A stretch of DNA of 64,000 nt from Streptomyces roseifaciens (GTDB lineage: Bacteria > Actinomycetota > Actinomycetes > Streptomycetales > Streptomycetaceae): positions 2,677,218-2,741,217 of the forward strand of contig NZ_LNBE01000004.1 of assembly GCF_001445655.1 (NCBI RefSeq), given 5' to 3'. Each line of letters starts with the position of its first letter. Within the stretch, counting starts at the first letter, position 1. Below are positions 25,583-34,528 of this stretch, piece by piece. The notes beneath the pieces are model-generated. The model saw only the letters and a program-made list of their open reading frames with translations. It was not told the DNA's origin and ran no database searches. A program made the translations under genes and the position numbers.

Positions 25583-27061
25583 GTGCCCTCCATGAACGAC
25601 CTCGTACGTCAGCACACGGCCCTCTGCGACTCCGACCTGGAGTGGCTGCACTTGCTGGTCTCGGAGTGGCAGCTGCTCTCCGACCTGTCCTTCGCCGACC
25701 TCGTCCTGTGGGTGCCCACGCTCGACGGCACCCGCTACGTGTCGGTCGCGCAGATGCGGCCCAACACCGGCCCCACCTCCTACCAGAACGACATGGTCGG
25801 CCACCTCGTGCCGCGCGGCCGCCGTCCCATGCTGGACGCCGCCCTCGACGAGGGCCGGATCGTCCGCGAGGGCGACCCGGAGTGGCGCGAGGAGGTCCCC
25901 GTCCGCGTCGAGTCCATCCCCGTCCGCCGCGACGGCCGGGTGCTCGGCGTCATCGCCCGCAATACGAACCTGCTGACGGTGCGCACCCCGAGCCGGCTGG
26001 AGCTCACCTACCTCCAGAGCGCCTCGGACCTCGCCCAGATGATCGCCAACGGCGCGTTCCCCTTCCCCGGTCAACAAGTCGACATGGACGCCTCCCCGCG
26101 CGCCGGCGACGGTCTCATCAGGCTGGACGCCGACGGCATCGTGCAGTACGCGAGCCCCAACGCCCTCTCCGCCTATCACCGCCTCGGCCTCGCCGCCGAC
26201 CTCGTGGGGCATCATCTGGGCGAGACCACCGCTCAGTTGGCGCCCTCGCGCGGTCCGGTCGACGAGTCGCTCGCAAAGCTGGCCAGCGGCTGGGCGCCGC
26301 GAGAGTTCGAGGTTGAGGGCAACGACGGCGTCATCCAGCTCCGGGCGATTCCCCTCAAACCCAAGGGAAATCACATCGGTTCGCTCGTCCTGCTGCGCGA
26401 CGTCACCGAACTGCGACGCCGCGAGCGAGAGTTGATCACCAAGGACGCGACCATCCGGGAGATTCACCACCGGGTGAAGAACAATCTGCAGACCGTAGCG
26501 GCCCTGCTGCGGCTCCAGGCCCGCAGGATCGGTTCGGCCGAGGGGCGCGAGGCGCTGGAGGAGGCCGTCCGCCGGGTCGGCTCGATCGCCATCGTCCACG
26601 AGACGCTCTCGCAGAATCTGGACGAGCGGGTCGAATTCGACGAGATCGCCGACCGGGTGCTGGCGATGGTCGCCGAGATCTCGCCCGGCCGGGTCGCCGG
26701 GCGGCGCACGGGCCGCTTCGGGATCCTCGACGCCGAGGTGGCGACTCCGCTGTCGATGGTGCTGACCGAGCTGCTGCAGAACGCCATGGAGCACGGGTTC
26801 GGGCCGGGGGAGCGGGGCACGGTGGAGGTCACCGCCGTGCGCAGCGGCACCCGGCGCGACGCCCGACTGCTGATCTCGGTGCAGGACGACGGCCGCGGGC
26901 TGCCCGAGGGCTTCGACCCGCAGCGCGCCGGCAACCTGGGCCTGCAGATCGTCCGCACCCTCGTCGAGGGCGAGATGGGCGGGACGTTCGACATGGTGCC
27001 CGCTTCCGGGCAGGGAACGAGGGTCGTCCTCGACATCCCGGTACGGGCCGAGAAGGGCTGA
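25583..27061 (+). CDS. pdtaS: PdtaS-type cytosolic sensor histidine kinase
   Basis: A 492-aa soluble kinase: GAF-like domain (about 1-145), PAS domain (about 165-285), then a HisKA_2 dimerisation box EIHHRVKNNLQTVAALLRLQ with the phospho-His, and an HATPase domain with the N-box LTELLQNAMEHGFG. This matches mycobacterial PdtaS, which signals to the RNA-binding antiterminator PdtaR. As in mycobacteria it lies next to a whiB1-type gene. PdtaS homologues have been tied to nitric oxide and copper sensing in mycobacteria; the signal here is unknown. Start GTG 25583 follows a leaderless-type -10 box; ATG 25592 is an alternative. Confidence 0.9.
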   Translation: MPSMNDLVRQHTALCDSDLEWLHLLVSEWQLLSDLSFADLVLWVPTLDGTRYVSVAQMRPNTGPTSYQNDMVGHLVPRGRRPMLDAALDEGRIVREGDPEWREEVPVRVESIPVRRDGRVLGVIARNTNLLTVRTPSRLELTYLQSASDLAQMIANGAFPFPGQQVDMDASPRAGDGLIRLDADGIVQYASPNALSAYHRLGLAADLVGHHLGETTAQLAPSRGPVDESLAKLASGWAPREFEVEGNDGVIQLRAIPLKPKGNHIGSLVLLRDVTELRRRERELITKDATIREIHHRVKNNLQTVAALLRLQARRIGSAEGREALEEAVRRVGSIAIVHETLSQNLDERVEFDEIADRVLAMVAEISPGRVAGRRTGRFGILDAEVATPLSMVLTELLQNAMEHGFGPGERGTVEVTAVRSGTRRDARLLISVQDDGRGLPEGFDPQRAGNLGLQIVRTLVEGEMGGTFDMVPASGQGTRVVLDIPVRAEKG

Positions 27062-27120
27062 CCCGCCGAGAAGAGCCGGCCCCCTAGCCCGCACGGGCCC
27101 ACCGCACCCGGAACAGCACT

Positions 27121-27148
27121 GAGCCCCGGACCATCAGGTCCGGGGCTC
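27121..27148. terminator. Terminator between the kinase gene and wblE
   Basis: Perfect 12-bp stem GAGCCCCGGACC/GGTCCGGGGCTC with an ATCA loop. The two flanking genes converge, so it serves both. Confidence 0.93.
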
Positions 27149-27240
27149 AAAGCTCACGTGATGTGGGGCGCCCCCAGGCGAAGCTCGGGGGGAGCGTCAG
27201 GGGGTACTGCGCGCTGCGGCTCGGGGGCCGAGGGGCGTCG

Positions 27241-27498
27241 TCAGGCGGTGGCGTTGCGCGCCCGGTTGCGAGCGGCACGGCGCTTCATGGCGCGGCGCTC
27301 GTCCTCGCTGAGGCCACCCCAGACGCCGGAGTCCTGGCCGGACTCGAGCGCCCACTGCAGGCACTGCTCCATCACGGGGCAGCGGCGGCAGACGGCCTTG
27401 GCTTCCTCGATCTGCAGCAGCGCAGGACCGGTGTTGCCGATGGGGAAGAAGAGCTCGGGGTCTTCCTCGCGGCAAACGGCGTTGTGACGCCAGTCCAT
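27241..27498 (-). CDS. wblE: WhiB-family iron-sulfur regulator (WhiB1/WblE)
   Basis: An 85-aa Wbl protein. The four cluster cysteines are C9, C37, C40 and C46 (C-x2-C-x5-C), followed by GVWGG (58-62) and a basic C-terminal DNA-binding tail. It carries an oxygen- and NO-sensitive [4Fe-4S] cluster and works with the sigma factor SigA/HrdB region 4. WhiB1 is essential in mycobacteria. Gene order with the PdtaS kinase is the same as in mycobacteria. Confidence 0.95.
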   Translation of the reverse strand: MDWRHNAVCREEDPELFFPIGNTGPALLQIEEAKAVCRRCPVMEQCLQWALESGQDSGVWGGLSEDERRAMKRRAARNRARNATA

Positions 27499-27541
27499 GG
27501 CTGCTCCATCTCCTCGTTATTGCGGCTACGTTGCTTGTGAA

Positions 27542-27555
27542 TGTGAACGCTTTCA
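27542..27555. promoter_or_regulatory. CRE-like palindrome upstream of wblE
   Basis: TGTGAACGCTTTCA (minus strand TGAAAGCGTTCACA) fits the LacI/GalR-type operator consensus TGWNANCGNTNWCA and contains the inverted arms GTGAA/TTCAC. It is 44 bases before the wblE start. The rest of the 322-base gap (27499-27820) is A/T-rich for this genome and holds no convincing gene; promoter and leader sequences are expected. Confidence 0.45.
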
Positions 27556-27820
27556 CGAATCCCTCCGCAGGGGAAGGGCCGACGCCCAGTCGTGAAACTG
27601 GTGCGGTCCATCAGGAAAAGGGAGGGGTTCGGGCTGTATCGGAAGGCCGGAAGAGCGGACGTCCCGATCGCCATGAAGAGATTCGCAAACCTCGGCGGCG
27701 GATACAACCCCTTCTGGAAAGTTTTTTTTGATTCCTCGGTGTCGGCTAGGTCACAGCCGTACTTCCAGGGGGTGGAACCCAGTCTAAACGTTCGAGTGGA
27801 AGGACTTTAGGCCCTAGCAC

Positions 27821-28789
27821 TCACACAATCACACGCAGTGCACGGCGAACGCCTGTGAACGTCACGCTACTCCGCACTCCCAGGTGGTCACCGTCCATCT
27901 GGAACGGCAGTGGGACCTGCGAATGCAAGGTGAACTGCGTCTGGTCGTGCAAGGACACGGTGTGTTTGCCCCGGGGGCCCCGCTCGGGCGTGGACGTGAG
28001 CAGCTGGGTGACGTAGCGGCCGGCCGCCGCCGTCGACAGTTTGGTGAATCCCAGCACGTCAAGGGCGGTGTCGAAGGACGCCTGCGGCGACGCGTAGACC
28101 GGACGGTTGTTGAGGTACGTCCACGGCGCCGTGTTGCAGATTATCGACATGACGAGATTCTCGAGTGGCTCCTCGCCCGGCCGTTCGAGGGTGATCGTGC
28201 CCCGCCGGCGGTGGGTCTCTCCGACGAACTGACGCATCACCTGTCGCACATACAGCGCAGGCGTCGACCGCTTGCCGCGCTCGCGCTGCTGCTCCACCCG
28301 GCCGATGACCCCCGCGTCGAAGCCGAAGCCCGCACAGAAGGTGAACCAGCGGGACGGGACCCCCTCGTCCTCCGTGCCGGGCGTGCCGCCCGCGAGGCCG
28401 AGGCCGACCGTGCGCTCGGTCCCGTCGCGCAGGGCGTCCAGCAGGGCGCCGGTCGCCTCCACGACGTCGTTGGGCAGGCCCAGGGCGCGGGCGAAGACGT
28501 TGGTGGAGCCGCCGGGCACCACGGCGAGCCGGGGCAGGTTCTCGGGGTCGGGGCCGTCGTGCAGGAGACCGTTGACGACCTCGTTGACCGTGCCGTCGCC
28601 GCCGAGCGCCACCACCAGACCGGTGTTCCCGCTCTCGGCCGCCTGCCGGGCCAGATCGCGGGCATGGCCCCGGTACTCCGTGGTGGCGACCTCCAGCTTG
28701 AGATCGCTGGCGAGCGCGTGGACCAGGACATCACGGGTACGGGCACTGGTGGTGGTGGCCGAGGGGTTGACCACGAGAAGCGCACGCAT
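27821..28789 (-). CDS. Diacylglycerol kinase-family lipid kinase
   Basis: A 322-aa protein with the catalytic-domain motif GGDGTVNEVVNG (about residues 74-85) and VVPGGSTNVFARALG, both diagnostic of the DagK/YegS/sphingosine-kinase family. It phosphorylates a lipid hydroxyl with ATP; the lipid is unknown. I take ATG 28789; on the minus strand TAGGCT lies seven bases ahead of it, so the mRNA may be leaderless. It is divergent from a small membrane-protein gene. Confidence 0.88.
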   Translation of the reverse strand: MRALLVVNPSATTTSARTRDVLVHALASDLKLEVATTEYRGHARDLARQAAESGNTGLVVALGGDGTVNEVVNGLLHDGPDPENLPRLAVVPGGSTNVFARALGLPNDVVEATGALLDALRDGTERTVGLGLAGGTPGTEDEGVPSRWFTFCAGFGFDAGVIGRVEQQRERGKRSTPALYVRQVMRQFVGETHRRRGTITLERPGEEPLENLVMSIICNTAPWTYLNNRPVYASPQASFDTALDVLGFTKLSTAAAGRYVTQLLTSTPERGPRGKHTVSLHDQTQFTLHSQVPLPFQMDGDHLGVRSSVTFTGVRRALRVIV

Positions 28790-28881
28790 GCGCGCCAGCC
28801 TACCTACCTGTCGGTACACGATCGGCCCCGGCCCGCCTTCGGCCCCCCTCGGATCGTCGGCGGTACGGCTACCCTGCTGGG

Positions 28882-29361
28882 GTGAGCAGCAAGCAGTCCG
28901 CGCCGAAAAACGCCCGTAAGAGCGGCCCCGCCGGTCCCCGGCAGCAGGCCGCCGAGGCCCCCGCCCCCGCCGGGCCCCGCCCGGCCCGGCTGACGGCAGC
29001 GGCCGTGCTGACCGGCCTGGAGGGCGTGGCGCTCGCCGCTGCCGGCATCTACATGCTGGCCATGGGCCTGCTCGGCAAGCCGGACAGCCCCCAGCAGGCC
29101 GAGACGGGCGGCCTGACCGTGCTCGCGCTGGCCGTGCTGCCGCTGGTGGCCGCGCGCGGGCTGTGGCTGCGCCGCCGGTGGAGCCGGGGGCCCGCCATGA
29201 TCACGCAGATCATGGCGCTGCCGGTCGCCTGGACGCTGTACGTCGCGGGAGGCGCGATGGTCGCTGCCGCGGTGGCGCTCGTCGTAGTGGCCCTGGGCAC
29301 GCTGGCGCTGCTCGTGAACCCGACGGCGACCGAGGCGCTCGGGATCGGCCCGCGGGAGTGA
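28882..29361 (+). CDS. Small integral membrane protein, unknown function
   Basis: 159 aa: a basic, Ala/Pro-rich cytoplasmic N-terminus (about 1-35) and then three to four hydrophobic segments. A leaderless-type TACCCT lies six bases before the GTG start. I recognise it only as a conserved actinomycete membrane protein. The ending LVNPTATEALGIGPRE is characteristic of that group. No function is proposed. Confidence 0.75.
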   Translation: MSSKQSAPKNARKSGPAGPRQQAAEAPAPAGPRPARLTAAAVLTGLEGVALAAAGIYMLAMGLLGKPDSPQQAETGGLTVLALAVLPLVAARGLWLRRRWSRGPAMITQIMALPVAWTLYVAGGAMVAAAVALVVVALGTLALLVNPTATEALGIGPRE

Positions 29362-29457
29362 GCACCGGGGCTTCCGCCCCGGACCCCGGACCTCAGAGCC
29401 CGGTCCTCGGACGCCGGACGGGCTTGATCGCTCACCTGGCGCACCAGGGCCCGGCTT

Positions 29458-30372
29458 CTACTCCTCGATCAGCAACCTGTCCCGCAGCTGCGCCAGCGTC
29501 CTCGCCAGCAGCCGTGACACGTGCATCTGCGAGATCCCGACCTCCTGGGCGATCTGCGACTGGGTCATGTTGCCGAAGAAGCGCAGCAGCAGGATCTTCT
29601 TCTCCCGCGGCGGCAGGTCCTCCAGCAGCGGCTTGAGGGACTCGCGGTACTCGACGCCCTCCAGCGCCTCGTCCTCCGCGCCGAGGGTGTCCGCGACCGC
29701 CGGGGACTCGTCGTCCGTGTCGGGCACGTCCAGGGAGAGGGTGCTGTAGGCGTTGGCGGACTCCAGCCCCTCCAGCACCTCCTCCTCGGAGATCCCCAGG
29801 TGCTCGGCCAGCTCGTGGACGGTGGGCGCGCGGCCGTGCCGCTGGGAGAGCTCGGCGGTGGCCGTGGTCAGGGCCAGCCGCAGCTCCTGCAGCCGGCGCG
29901 GGACGCGGACCGCCCAGCCCTTGTCGCGGAAGTGCCGCTTGATCTCCCCGACGACCGTGGGGGTCGCGTACGTGGAGAACTCGACGCCGCGGTCCGGGTC
30001 GAACCGGTCCACCGACTTGATCAGGCCGATGGTGGCGACCTGGGTGAGGTCGTCCAGCGGCTCCCCGCGGTTGCGGAAGCGCCGGGCCAGGTGCTCCACC
30101 AGCGGCAGGTGCATCCGCACGAGGTGGTTGCGCAGCTCGGCCCGCTCGGGCGAACCGTCCGGCAGCGCCCGCAGCTCGATGAACAGGGCCCGGGCTCCAC
30201 TGCGGTCCTGCGCGGTGGAGTGCCGGTGCTGGTGCTGGTCCATGTGGTCCGCCCGCTCTGGTGGGTCGCTCGCCTCGTCCGGCGCGGGATTCGCAGGATC
30301 GCCCGGCAGCTGTCGGGCAGGCTGCTGCGGGATGGCCGGGGTACGCACCCCCCGCGACGATGCAGTACTCAC
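29458..30372 (-). CDS. sigH: SigB-family stress sigma factor
   Basis: A 304-aa group 3 sigma factor with region 2 (HLARRFRNRGEPLDDLTQVA, IGLIKSVDRFD), region 3 and a region 4 helix-turn-helix (QSIAQEVGISQMHVSRLLAR, read QSQIAQ at the start). A Gln/Pro-rich N-terminal extension (about 1-60) is typical of Streptomyces SigH, which is made in several lengths. GTG 30372 has AGAGGGGG ahead; ATG 30243 could give the short form. It is cotranscribed with the anti-sigma gene 16 bases upstream, as in the known osmotic-stress and development locus. Confidence 0.9.
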   Translation of the reverse strand: MSTASSRGVRTPAIPQQPARQLPGDPANPAPDEASDPPERADHMDQHQHRHSTAQDRSGARALFIELRALPDGSPERAELRNHLVRMHLPLVEHLARRFRNRGEPLDDLTQVATIGLIKSVDRFDPDRGVEFSTYATPTVVGEIKRHFRDKGWAVRVPRRLQELRLALTTATAELSQRHGRAPTVHELAEHLGISEEEVLEGLESANAYSTLSLDVPDTDDESPAVADTLGAEDEALEGVEYRESLKPLLEDLPPREKKILLLRFFGNMTQSQIAQEVGISQMHVSRLLARTLAQLRDRLLIEE

Positions 30373-30388
30373 GGAGCCCCCTCTTCCG

Positions 30389-30802
30389 TCACGGCTGTCC
30401 GGGGCCGGCGCCGCGCTTCTTGTGCAGGCTGATGCTGACCGTACGGTCGTCGGCGACGGTCGAGTCGACCTCACCGGCCAGGGCGGAGAGCACCGTCCAG
30501 GCGAAGGTGTCGCGCTCGGGTGCGCGGCCGTCCGTGGTGGGCGCCGAGACGGTCACCCGCAGCGCATCGCCCACCAGGCGGAAGACGCAGCTGAGAACGG
30601 AGCCGGGCACGGCTTGTTGCAGAAGGATCGCGCACGCCTCGTCCACCGCGATGCGCAAGTCCTCGATCTCGTCGAGGGTGAAGTCCAAGCGGGCCGCGAG
30701 ACCGGCTGTCGCCGTTCGCAGCACCGACAGGTAGGCACCCGCAGCGGGCAGCCGGACTTCCACGAAGTCCTGGGTCCCGGGCTCGCCTGCGATTGGGGAC
30801 AC
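30389..30802 (-). CDS. prsH: Anti-sigma factor, RsbW-type (UshX/PrsH)
   Basis: A 137-aa GHKL-ATPase-fold protein: LRIAVDEACAILL is the N-box helix of RsbW-like anti-sigma factors, followed by a beta-rich half. It should bind and hold SigH until a stress signal or anti-anti-sigma factor frees it. GTG 30802 has GGAGG five bases ahead. Start codons farther upstream lie in GC-rich non-homologous DNA. Name taken from the equivalent pair in S. coelicolor. Confidence 0.88.
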   Translation of the reverse strand: MSPIAGEPGTQDFVEVRLPAAGAYLSVLRTATAGLAARLDFTLDEIEDLRIAVDEACAILLQQAVPGSVLSCVFRLVGDALRVTVSAPTTDGRAPERDTFAWTVLSALAGEVDSTVADDRTVSISLHKKRGAGPGQP

Positions 30803-30955
30803 CCTCACCTCCAAGGTGGCACAAGCTTCTTGAGCTGTTACGAGCGCCGGCCCCCGCCCTCGGCCGCCCTTCGGTCGAGGGTCGCGCGCGGGCCGGTGCG
30901 GCACATGGTTCGGCTGCGACGCTATCGCGATCTGCGGGTCCGTGGAGCAGCCCCG

Positions 30956-30995
30956 CCACTGTCACTCATGGTAAACCCATGAGCACGGACAGTGG
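30956..30995. other. Nested inverted repeat between the acetyltransferase and anti-sigma genes
   Basis: Outer arms CCACTGTC/GACAGTGG enclose inner arms CTCATGG/CCATGAG around TAAAC, making a 40-base two-part stem. It lies 37 bases past the acetyltransferase stop and 150 upstream of the anti-sigma start. It may be a terminator or a regulatory site of the sigH operon. Confidence 0.7.
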
Positions 30996-31032
30996 CTAGG
31001 GGCTTGCGGTCCCAAATCGAAAGAGCTGTCGC

Positions 31033-31557
31033 CTAGTTGGGATTTTCGTCACTCTGCGCGAGCGCCGCAAGGGTGCGGAGGGGTTCTCCGGACAAGCGGT
31101 AGGTGGTCCATTCGTCCATGGGTTCGGCCCCGAGGGATTTGTAGAACCCGATCGAGGGCGTGTTCCAGTCCAGCACTGACCATTCGAAACGCCGGTAGCC
31201 GCGGTCCGTGCAGATCCGGGCGAGGGTCGCGAGGAGCGCCTTGCCGTACCCTCCGCCGCGCGCCTCGGGGCGCACGTAGAGATCCTCCAGCCAGACACCG
31301 TGCGTACCCGTCCAGGTGGAGAAGTTGCGGAACCAGATCGCGAAGCCGACCGGCTCCGCCGCCCCAGGGGCATCACCGCCCACAGATCCGTCACTCTCCG
31401 CTATCAGAGCGAACGCCGCGGGGTGTTCCCCGAAGAACGCCTCGTGCAGCTGTTCCTCGGTCGCCCGGGCGTCCTCCACCGACCGTTCGTACGCCGCGAG
31501 TTCGCGGATCATCGCGTGGAGGGCGGGCACGTCGGCGGGCGTCGCGGCTCGGATCAT
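31033..31557 (-). CDS. GNAT-family N-acetyltransferase, diamine-acetyltransferase-like
   Basis: A 174-aa acetyl-CoA-dependent transferase. Acetyl-CoA loop: VRPEARGGGYGKALL; a downstream FEWSVLDWNTPSIGFYKSLGA block is typical of spermidine/spermine (diamine) acetyltransferases. The substrate, a small amine or a protein N-terminus, is inferred from that resemblance. It stands between the sigH operon and the zinc-finger gene, with its own downstream hairpin. Confidence 0.88.
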   Translation of the reverse strand: MIRAATPADVPALHAMIRELAAYERSVEDARATEEQLHEAFFGEHPAAFALIAESDGSVGGDAPGAAEPVGFAIWFRNFSTWTGTHGVWLEDLYVRPEARGGGYGKALLATLARICTDRGYRRFEWSVLDWNTPSIGFYKSLGAEPMDEWTTYRLSGEPLRTLAALAQSDENPN

Positions 31558-31579
31558 GCGTGCATGCTAGCGGGCGCCG

Positions 31580-31840
31580 TCAGACCAGCCGCTGGTCCAC
31601 GTAGCACCAGCGCCAGCTCTGGCCCGGCTCGTAGCTGCGCATCACCGCGTGCCCCGTCTCCCGGAAGTGGTCCGTGGCGTGCCGGTACGGCGAGGAGTCG
31701 CAGCAGCCGACGTGGCCGCAGACCAGGCACAGCCGCAGTTGCACGGGGTGGCTGCCGGCCGCCTCGCACTCCGGGCACGTCGGGTGCACGGCGGCGGGCT
31801 CGGGGCGCGGCAGCCCGGGAAGATGCTGGCACTCGCTCAT
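31580..31840 (-). CDS. UBP-type zinc-finger protein
   Basis: 86 aa, nearly all one ubiquitin-hydrolase-type zinc finger: CPEC near residue 22, CLVCGHVGCCDSS, and HATDHFRETGHAVM. In bacteria these stand-alone domains are common beside cation/proton antiporters, as here, but their role is not known. On the minus strand TAATCT is seven bases before the ATG, so it looks leaderless. Divergent from the antiporter gene with 89 bases between. Confidence 0.85.
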   Translation of the reverse strand: MSECQHLPGLPRPEPAAVHPTCPECEAAGSHPVQLRLCLVCGHVGCCDSSPYRHATDHFRETGHAVMRSYEPGQSWRWCYVDQRLV

Positions 31841-31929
31841 GATTGCCAGATTAGATCGCACCGCCGACACGCGAGCGCCCGCACCGTCGGCACGCGCCAC
31901 CGCACCCACGAGGAGACAGGCCCGCACCG

Positions 31930-33531
31930 ATGGACGTCATGCCACTGCTGATGCTGGTCGCGGGCGGAGCCGCCATCGCCGGCGCGGCGCGGCGCACCCC
32001 CGTGCCCGCGCCCCTGCTGCTCGTCGCCGCGGGCCTCGTCGCCTCCCAGATCCCCGGCGTACCGGACTACACGCTCGACCCGCACATCGTGCTGCCCCTG
32101 CTGCTGCCGCCCCTGCTGCACACGGCCGCGCTCGACAGCTCCTACCTCGACCTGCGGGCCAACATCCGCCCCGTCGCGCTTCTGTCCGTCGGCTACGTCC
32201 TCTTCGCGACGCTCGCCGTCGGCTACGCGGCCTACCTCGTCGTGCCCGGGCTGCCGCCGACGGCCGCCCTCGTCCTCGGCGCCGTGATCGCCCCGCCCGA
32301 CGCCGTCGCGGCCACCGCCATCGCCCGCCGCCTAGGCCTGCCCTCGCGCATCACCACGATCCTGCAGGGCGAGTCCCTCGTGAACGACGCGACCGCCATC
32401 ACCGCCTACAAGGTGGCCCTCGCCGCCGCCGTCGGCGCGGGCGCGACCTGGGGCGAGGGCATCAGGGAGTTCGCCGTCGCCTCCCTCGGCGGCATCGGCG
32501 TAGGCCTGGCCCTCATGGTGCCGCTGCACTGGCTGCGCAAACACCTGCGCGAGCCGCTGCTGCAGAACACCCTCTCCCTGCTGATCCCCTTCGCCGCCTA
32601 CGCCGCCGCCGAGGAGGTCCACGCCTCCGGGGTGCTCGCCGTCGTGGTCGTCGGACTCTGGCTCGGACACCGCTCCTGGCAGGTCGACTTCGCCACCCGG
32701 CTGCAGGAGGCCGCCGTGTGGAAGATGGTCTCCTTCGTCCTGGAGTCCGCCGTCTTCGCCCTCATCGGACTGCAGCTGCCCGTGGTGCTGCGCGGCCTCG
32801 ACACCTACGGAGCGGGGGCGGTCGCCTGGTACGCGGCCGCCCTCTTCCTCGCCGTCGTGGCCGCCCGCTTCGTCTGGGTCTACCCGGCGACGTTCCTGCC
32901 GCGCGCCCTGTCCGCGCGGATCCGCGAGCGGGAGACCGACACCACGTGGAAGAGCGCGCTCGTCGTCGGCTGGGCCGGCATGCGGGGCGTCGTCTCCCTC
33001 GCCATCGCCTTCTCCATCCCCGTCACCACGGACACCGGGGAGGGCTTCCCCCACCGCGACCTCGTCCTCTTCCTGACCTTCACGACCGTCATCGCCACCC
33101 TCGTCGTCCAGGGGCTCACCCTGCCCCCGCTGATCCGCGTGCTGCGGCTGCCCGGGCGCGACAGCGCCGCGGAGACCCTCGCGGAGGCCCAGGCACAGAA
33201 CGAGGCCTCCCTCGCCGCCGAGCGCCGCCTGGACGAGCTGCTCGCCGACGAGCGCAACGCGCTTCCCTCACCGCTCGCCGACCGGCTCCGCGTCGTCATG
33301 GAACGGCGGCGCAATGCGGTGTGGGAGCGGCTGGGGACGGTCAGTGCGGTCACCGGGGAGTCGGCCGACGACATTTACCGGCGGCTCGCCCGGGAGATGA
33401 TCAGCGCTGAGCGCGAGGTTTTTGTCGCTCTGCGGGATCAGCGGCGGATCGATGACGAGATGCTCCGTACGCTCTTGCGGCGCCTTGACCTTGAGGAAGC
33501 CGCCGCGTACCGCGAGGGGGAGGCGGGCTGA
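31930..33531 (+). CDS. CPA1-family Na+(K+)/H+ antiporter
   Basis: A 533-aa membrane protein with about 12 helices, including the ion-binding motif APPDAVAATAIARRLGLP and the CPA1 mark GWAGMRGVVSLAIA. A cytoplasmic C-terminal domain (about residues 395-533) is helical and rich in Ala, Glu and Arg. It exchanges protons for sodium or potassium for pH and salt balance. Ends seven bases before the convergent PLP-enzyme gene. Confidence 0.9.
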   Translation: MDVMPLLMLVAGGAAIAGAARRTPVPAPLLLVAAGLVASQIPGVPDYTLDPHIVLPLLLPPLLHTAALDSSYLDLRANIRPVALLSVGYVLFATLAVGYAAYLVVPGLPPTAALVLGAVIAPPDAVAATAIARRLGLPSRITTILQGESLVNDATAITAYKVALAAAVGAGATWGEGIREFAVASLGGIGVGLALMVPLHWLRKHLREPLLQNTLSLLIPFAAYAAAEEVHASGVLAVVVVGLWLGHRSWQVDFATRLQEAAVWKMVSFVLESAVFALIGLQLPVVLRGLDTYGAGAVAWYAAALFLAVVAARFVWVYPATFLPRALSARIRERETDTTWKSALVVGWAGMRGVVSLAIAFSIPVTTDTGEGFPHRDLVLFLTFTTVIATLVVQGLTLPPLIRVLRLPGRDSAAETLAEAQAQNEASLAAERRLDELLADERNALPSPLADRLRVVMERRRNAVWERLGTVSAVTGESADDIYRRLAREMISAEREVFVALRDQRRIDDEMLRTLLRRLDLEEAAAYREGEAG

Positions 33532-33537
33532 CCCGGC

Positions 33538-34485
33538 TCACCCTGCCGGAGCCGCAGGCTCCGGGCCCCCGCTGCCCGTGATCACCGCCGCCACCGTCGT
33601 TCCCCTCGGGAACGCGCCCTCCTCCGTCAGGGTCGTCAGGCCGTACAGCATCTTCGCCACGTACAGCCGTTCCAGGGGCATGCCGTGGCGGGCGGTGAAG
33701 TCGTCGGCGAAGGTGTCCAGCGCGGCGGACGTCCTGGCGTAGCCGCCGCAGTGGAAGCGTTCGTCCAGCCGCCACGTCCCGCGCCGCCCGCCGTAGGCCT
33801 CGCCTTGAAGTCGCTCGATCTCCGCGCCGAGGAAGCCGCCCTTGAGCACGGGGAAGCCGATGGCCCGCTGTCCTTCGCCCAGCCCGGCGGCCAGGCCGGC
33901 GAGCGTGCCGCCCGTGCCGCACGCGACGCCGACGACGTCCGCCATCCCGCGTAGCTCCCGGCCGAGCTCCGCGCAGCCGAGCACGGCCGCCGCGTTGGAG
34001 CCGCCCTCGGGCACGACGAAGCAGTCGCCGCCCGCCCGCCCGGTCAGCCGGGCGAGCACCTCGGGCTCGGCCTTGCGGCGGTAGGTGGACCGGTCGATGA
34101 ACATCAGCCGCATGCCGGAGGCGGCGCAGTAGCGCAGCGACGGGTTCAGCGGGCGGTCGGCGAGCTCCTCGCCGCGCACGACGCCGACGGTGGCGAAGCC
34201 GAGCAGGCGGCCCGCCGCGGCGGTGGCCCGCAGGTGGTTGGAGTAGGCGCCGCCGAACGTCAGCAGGGTGTGCCGGCCCTCCTCCGCCGCGGCCTGCAGG
34301 TTGGGCGCGAGCTTGCGCCACTTGTTGCCGGGCAGCTCGGGGTGTATCAGGTCGTCCCGCTTGAGCAGCAGCCGTACGCCGTGCCGGGCGAACCTCTCGT
34401 CCGGGAGCTCCACGAGCGGGGACGGCAGCCGCGGCCGCAGGCCGGCGAGCCCGGCGCTGCCGGCGGCGGGGGGATGGCTGGTCAC
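33538..34485 (-). CDS. PLP-dependent ACC deaminase/D-cysteine desulfhydrase-family lyase
   Basis: A 315-aa fold-type II PLP enzyme. The cofactor lysine is K55 in GNKWRKL; FGGAYSNHLRATAAA and the phosphate loop GTGGTLAG complete the family pattern. Members degrade ACC to 2-oxobutyrate or D-cysteine to pyruvate and sulfide; sequence alone does not settle which. It is packed tail-to-tail with the antiporter gene and lies downstream of the amidase gene on the same strand (43 bases). Confidence 0.85.
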   Translation of the reverse strand: MTSHPPAAGSAGLAGLRPRLPSPLVELPDERFARHGVRLLLKRDDLIHPELPGNKWRKLAPNLQAAAEEGRHTLLTFGGAYSNHLRATAAAGRLLGFATVGVVRGEELADRPLNPSLRYCAASGMRLMFIDRSTYRRKAEPEVLARLTGRAGGDCFVVPEGGSNAAAVLGCAELGRELRGMADVVGVACGTGGTLAGLAAGLGEGQRAIGFPVLKGGFLGAEIERLQGEAYGGRRGTWRLDERFHCGGYARTSAALDTFADDFTARHGMPLERLYVAKMLYGLTTLTEEGAFPRGTTVAAVITGSGGPEPAAPAG

Positions 34486-34528
34486 GCCCCCATTGTCGCG
34501 TGAGCGGGCGGGCGGGCCACGGGGAGCC

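Noticed and set aside
27531..27731. Plus-strand frame upstream of the lipid kinase gene
   Set aside because: No ribosome site, poor codon use, and it covers the wblE promoter region.
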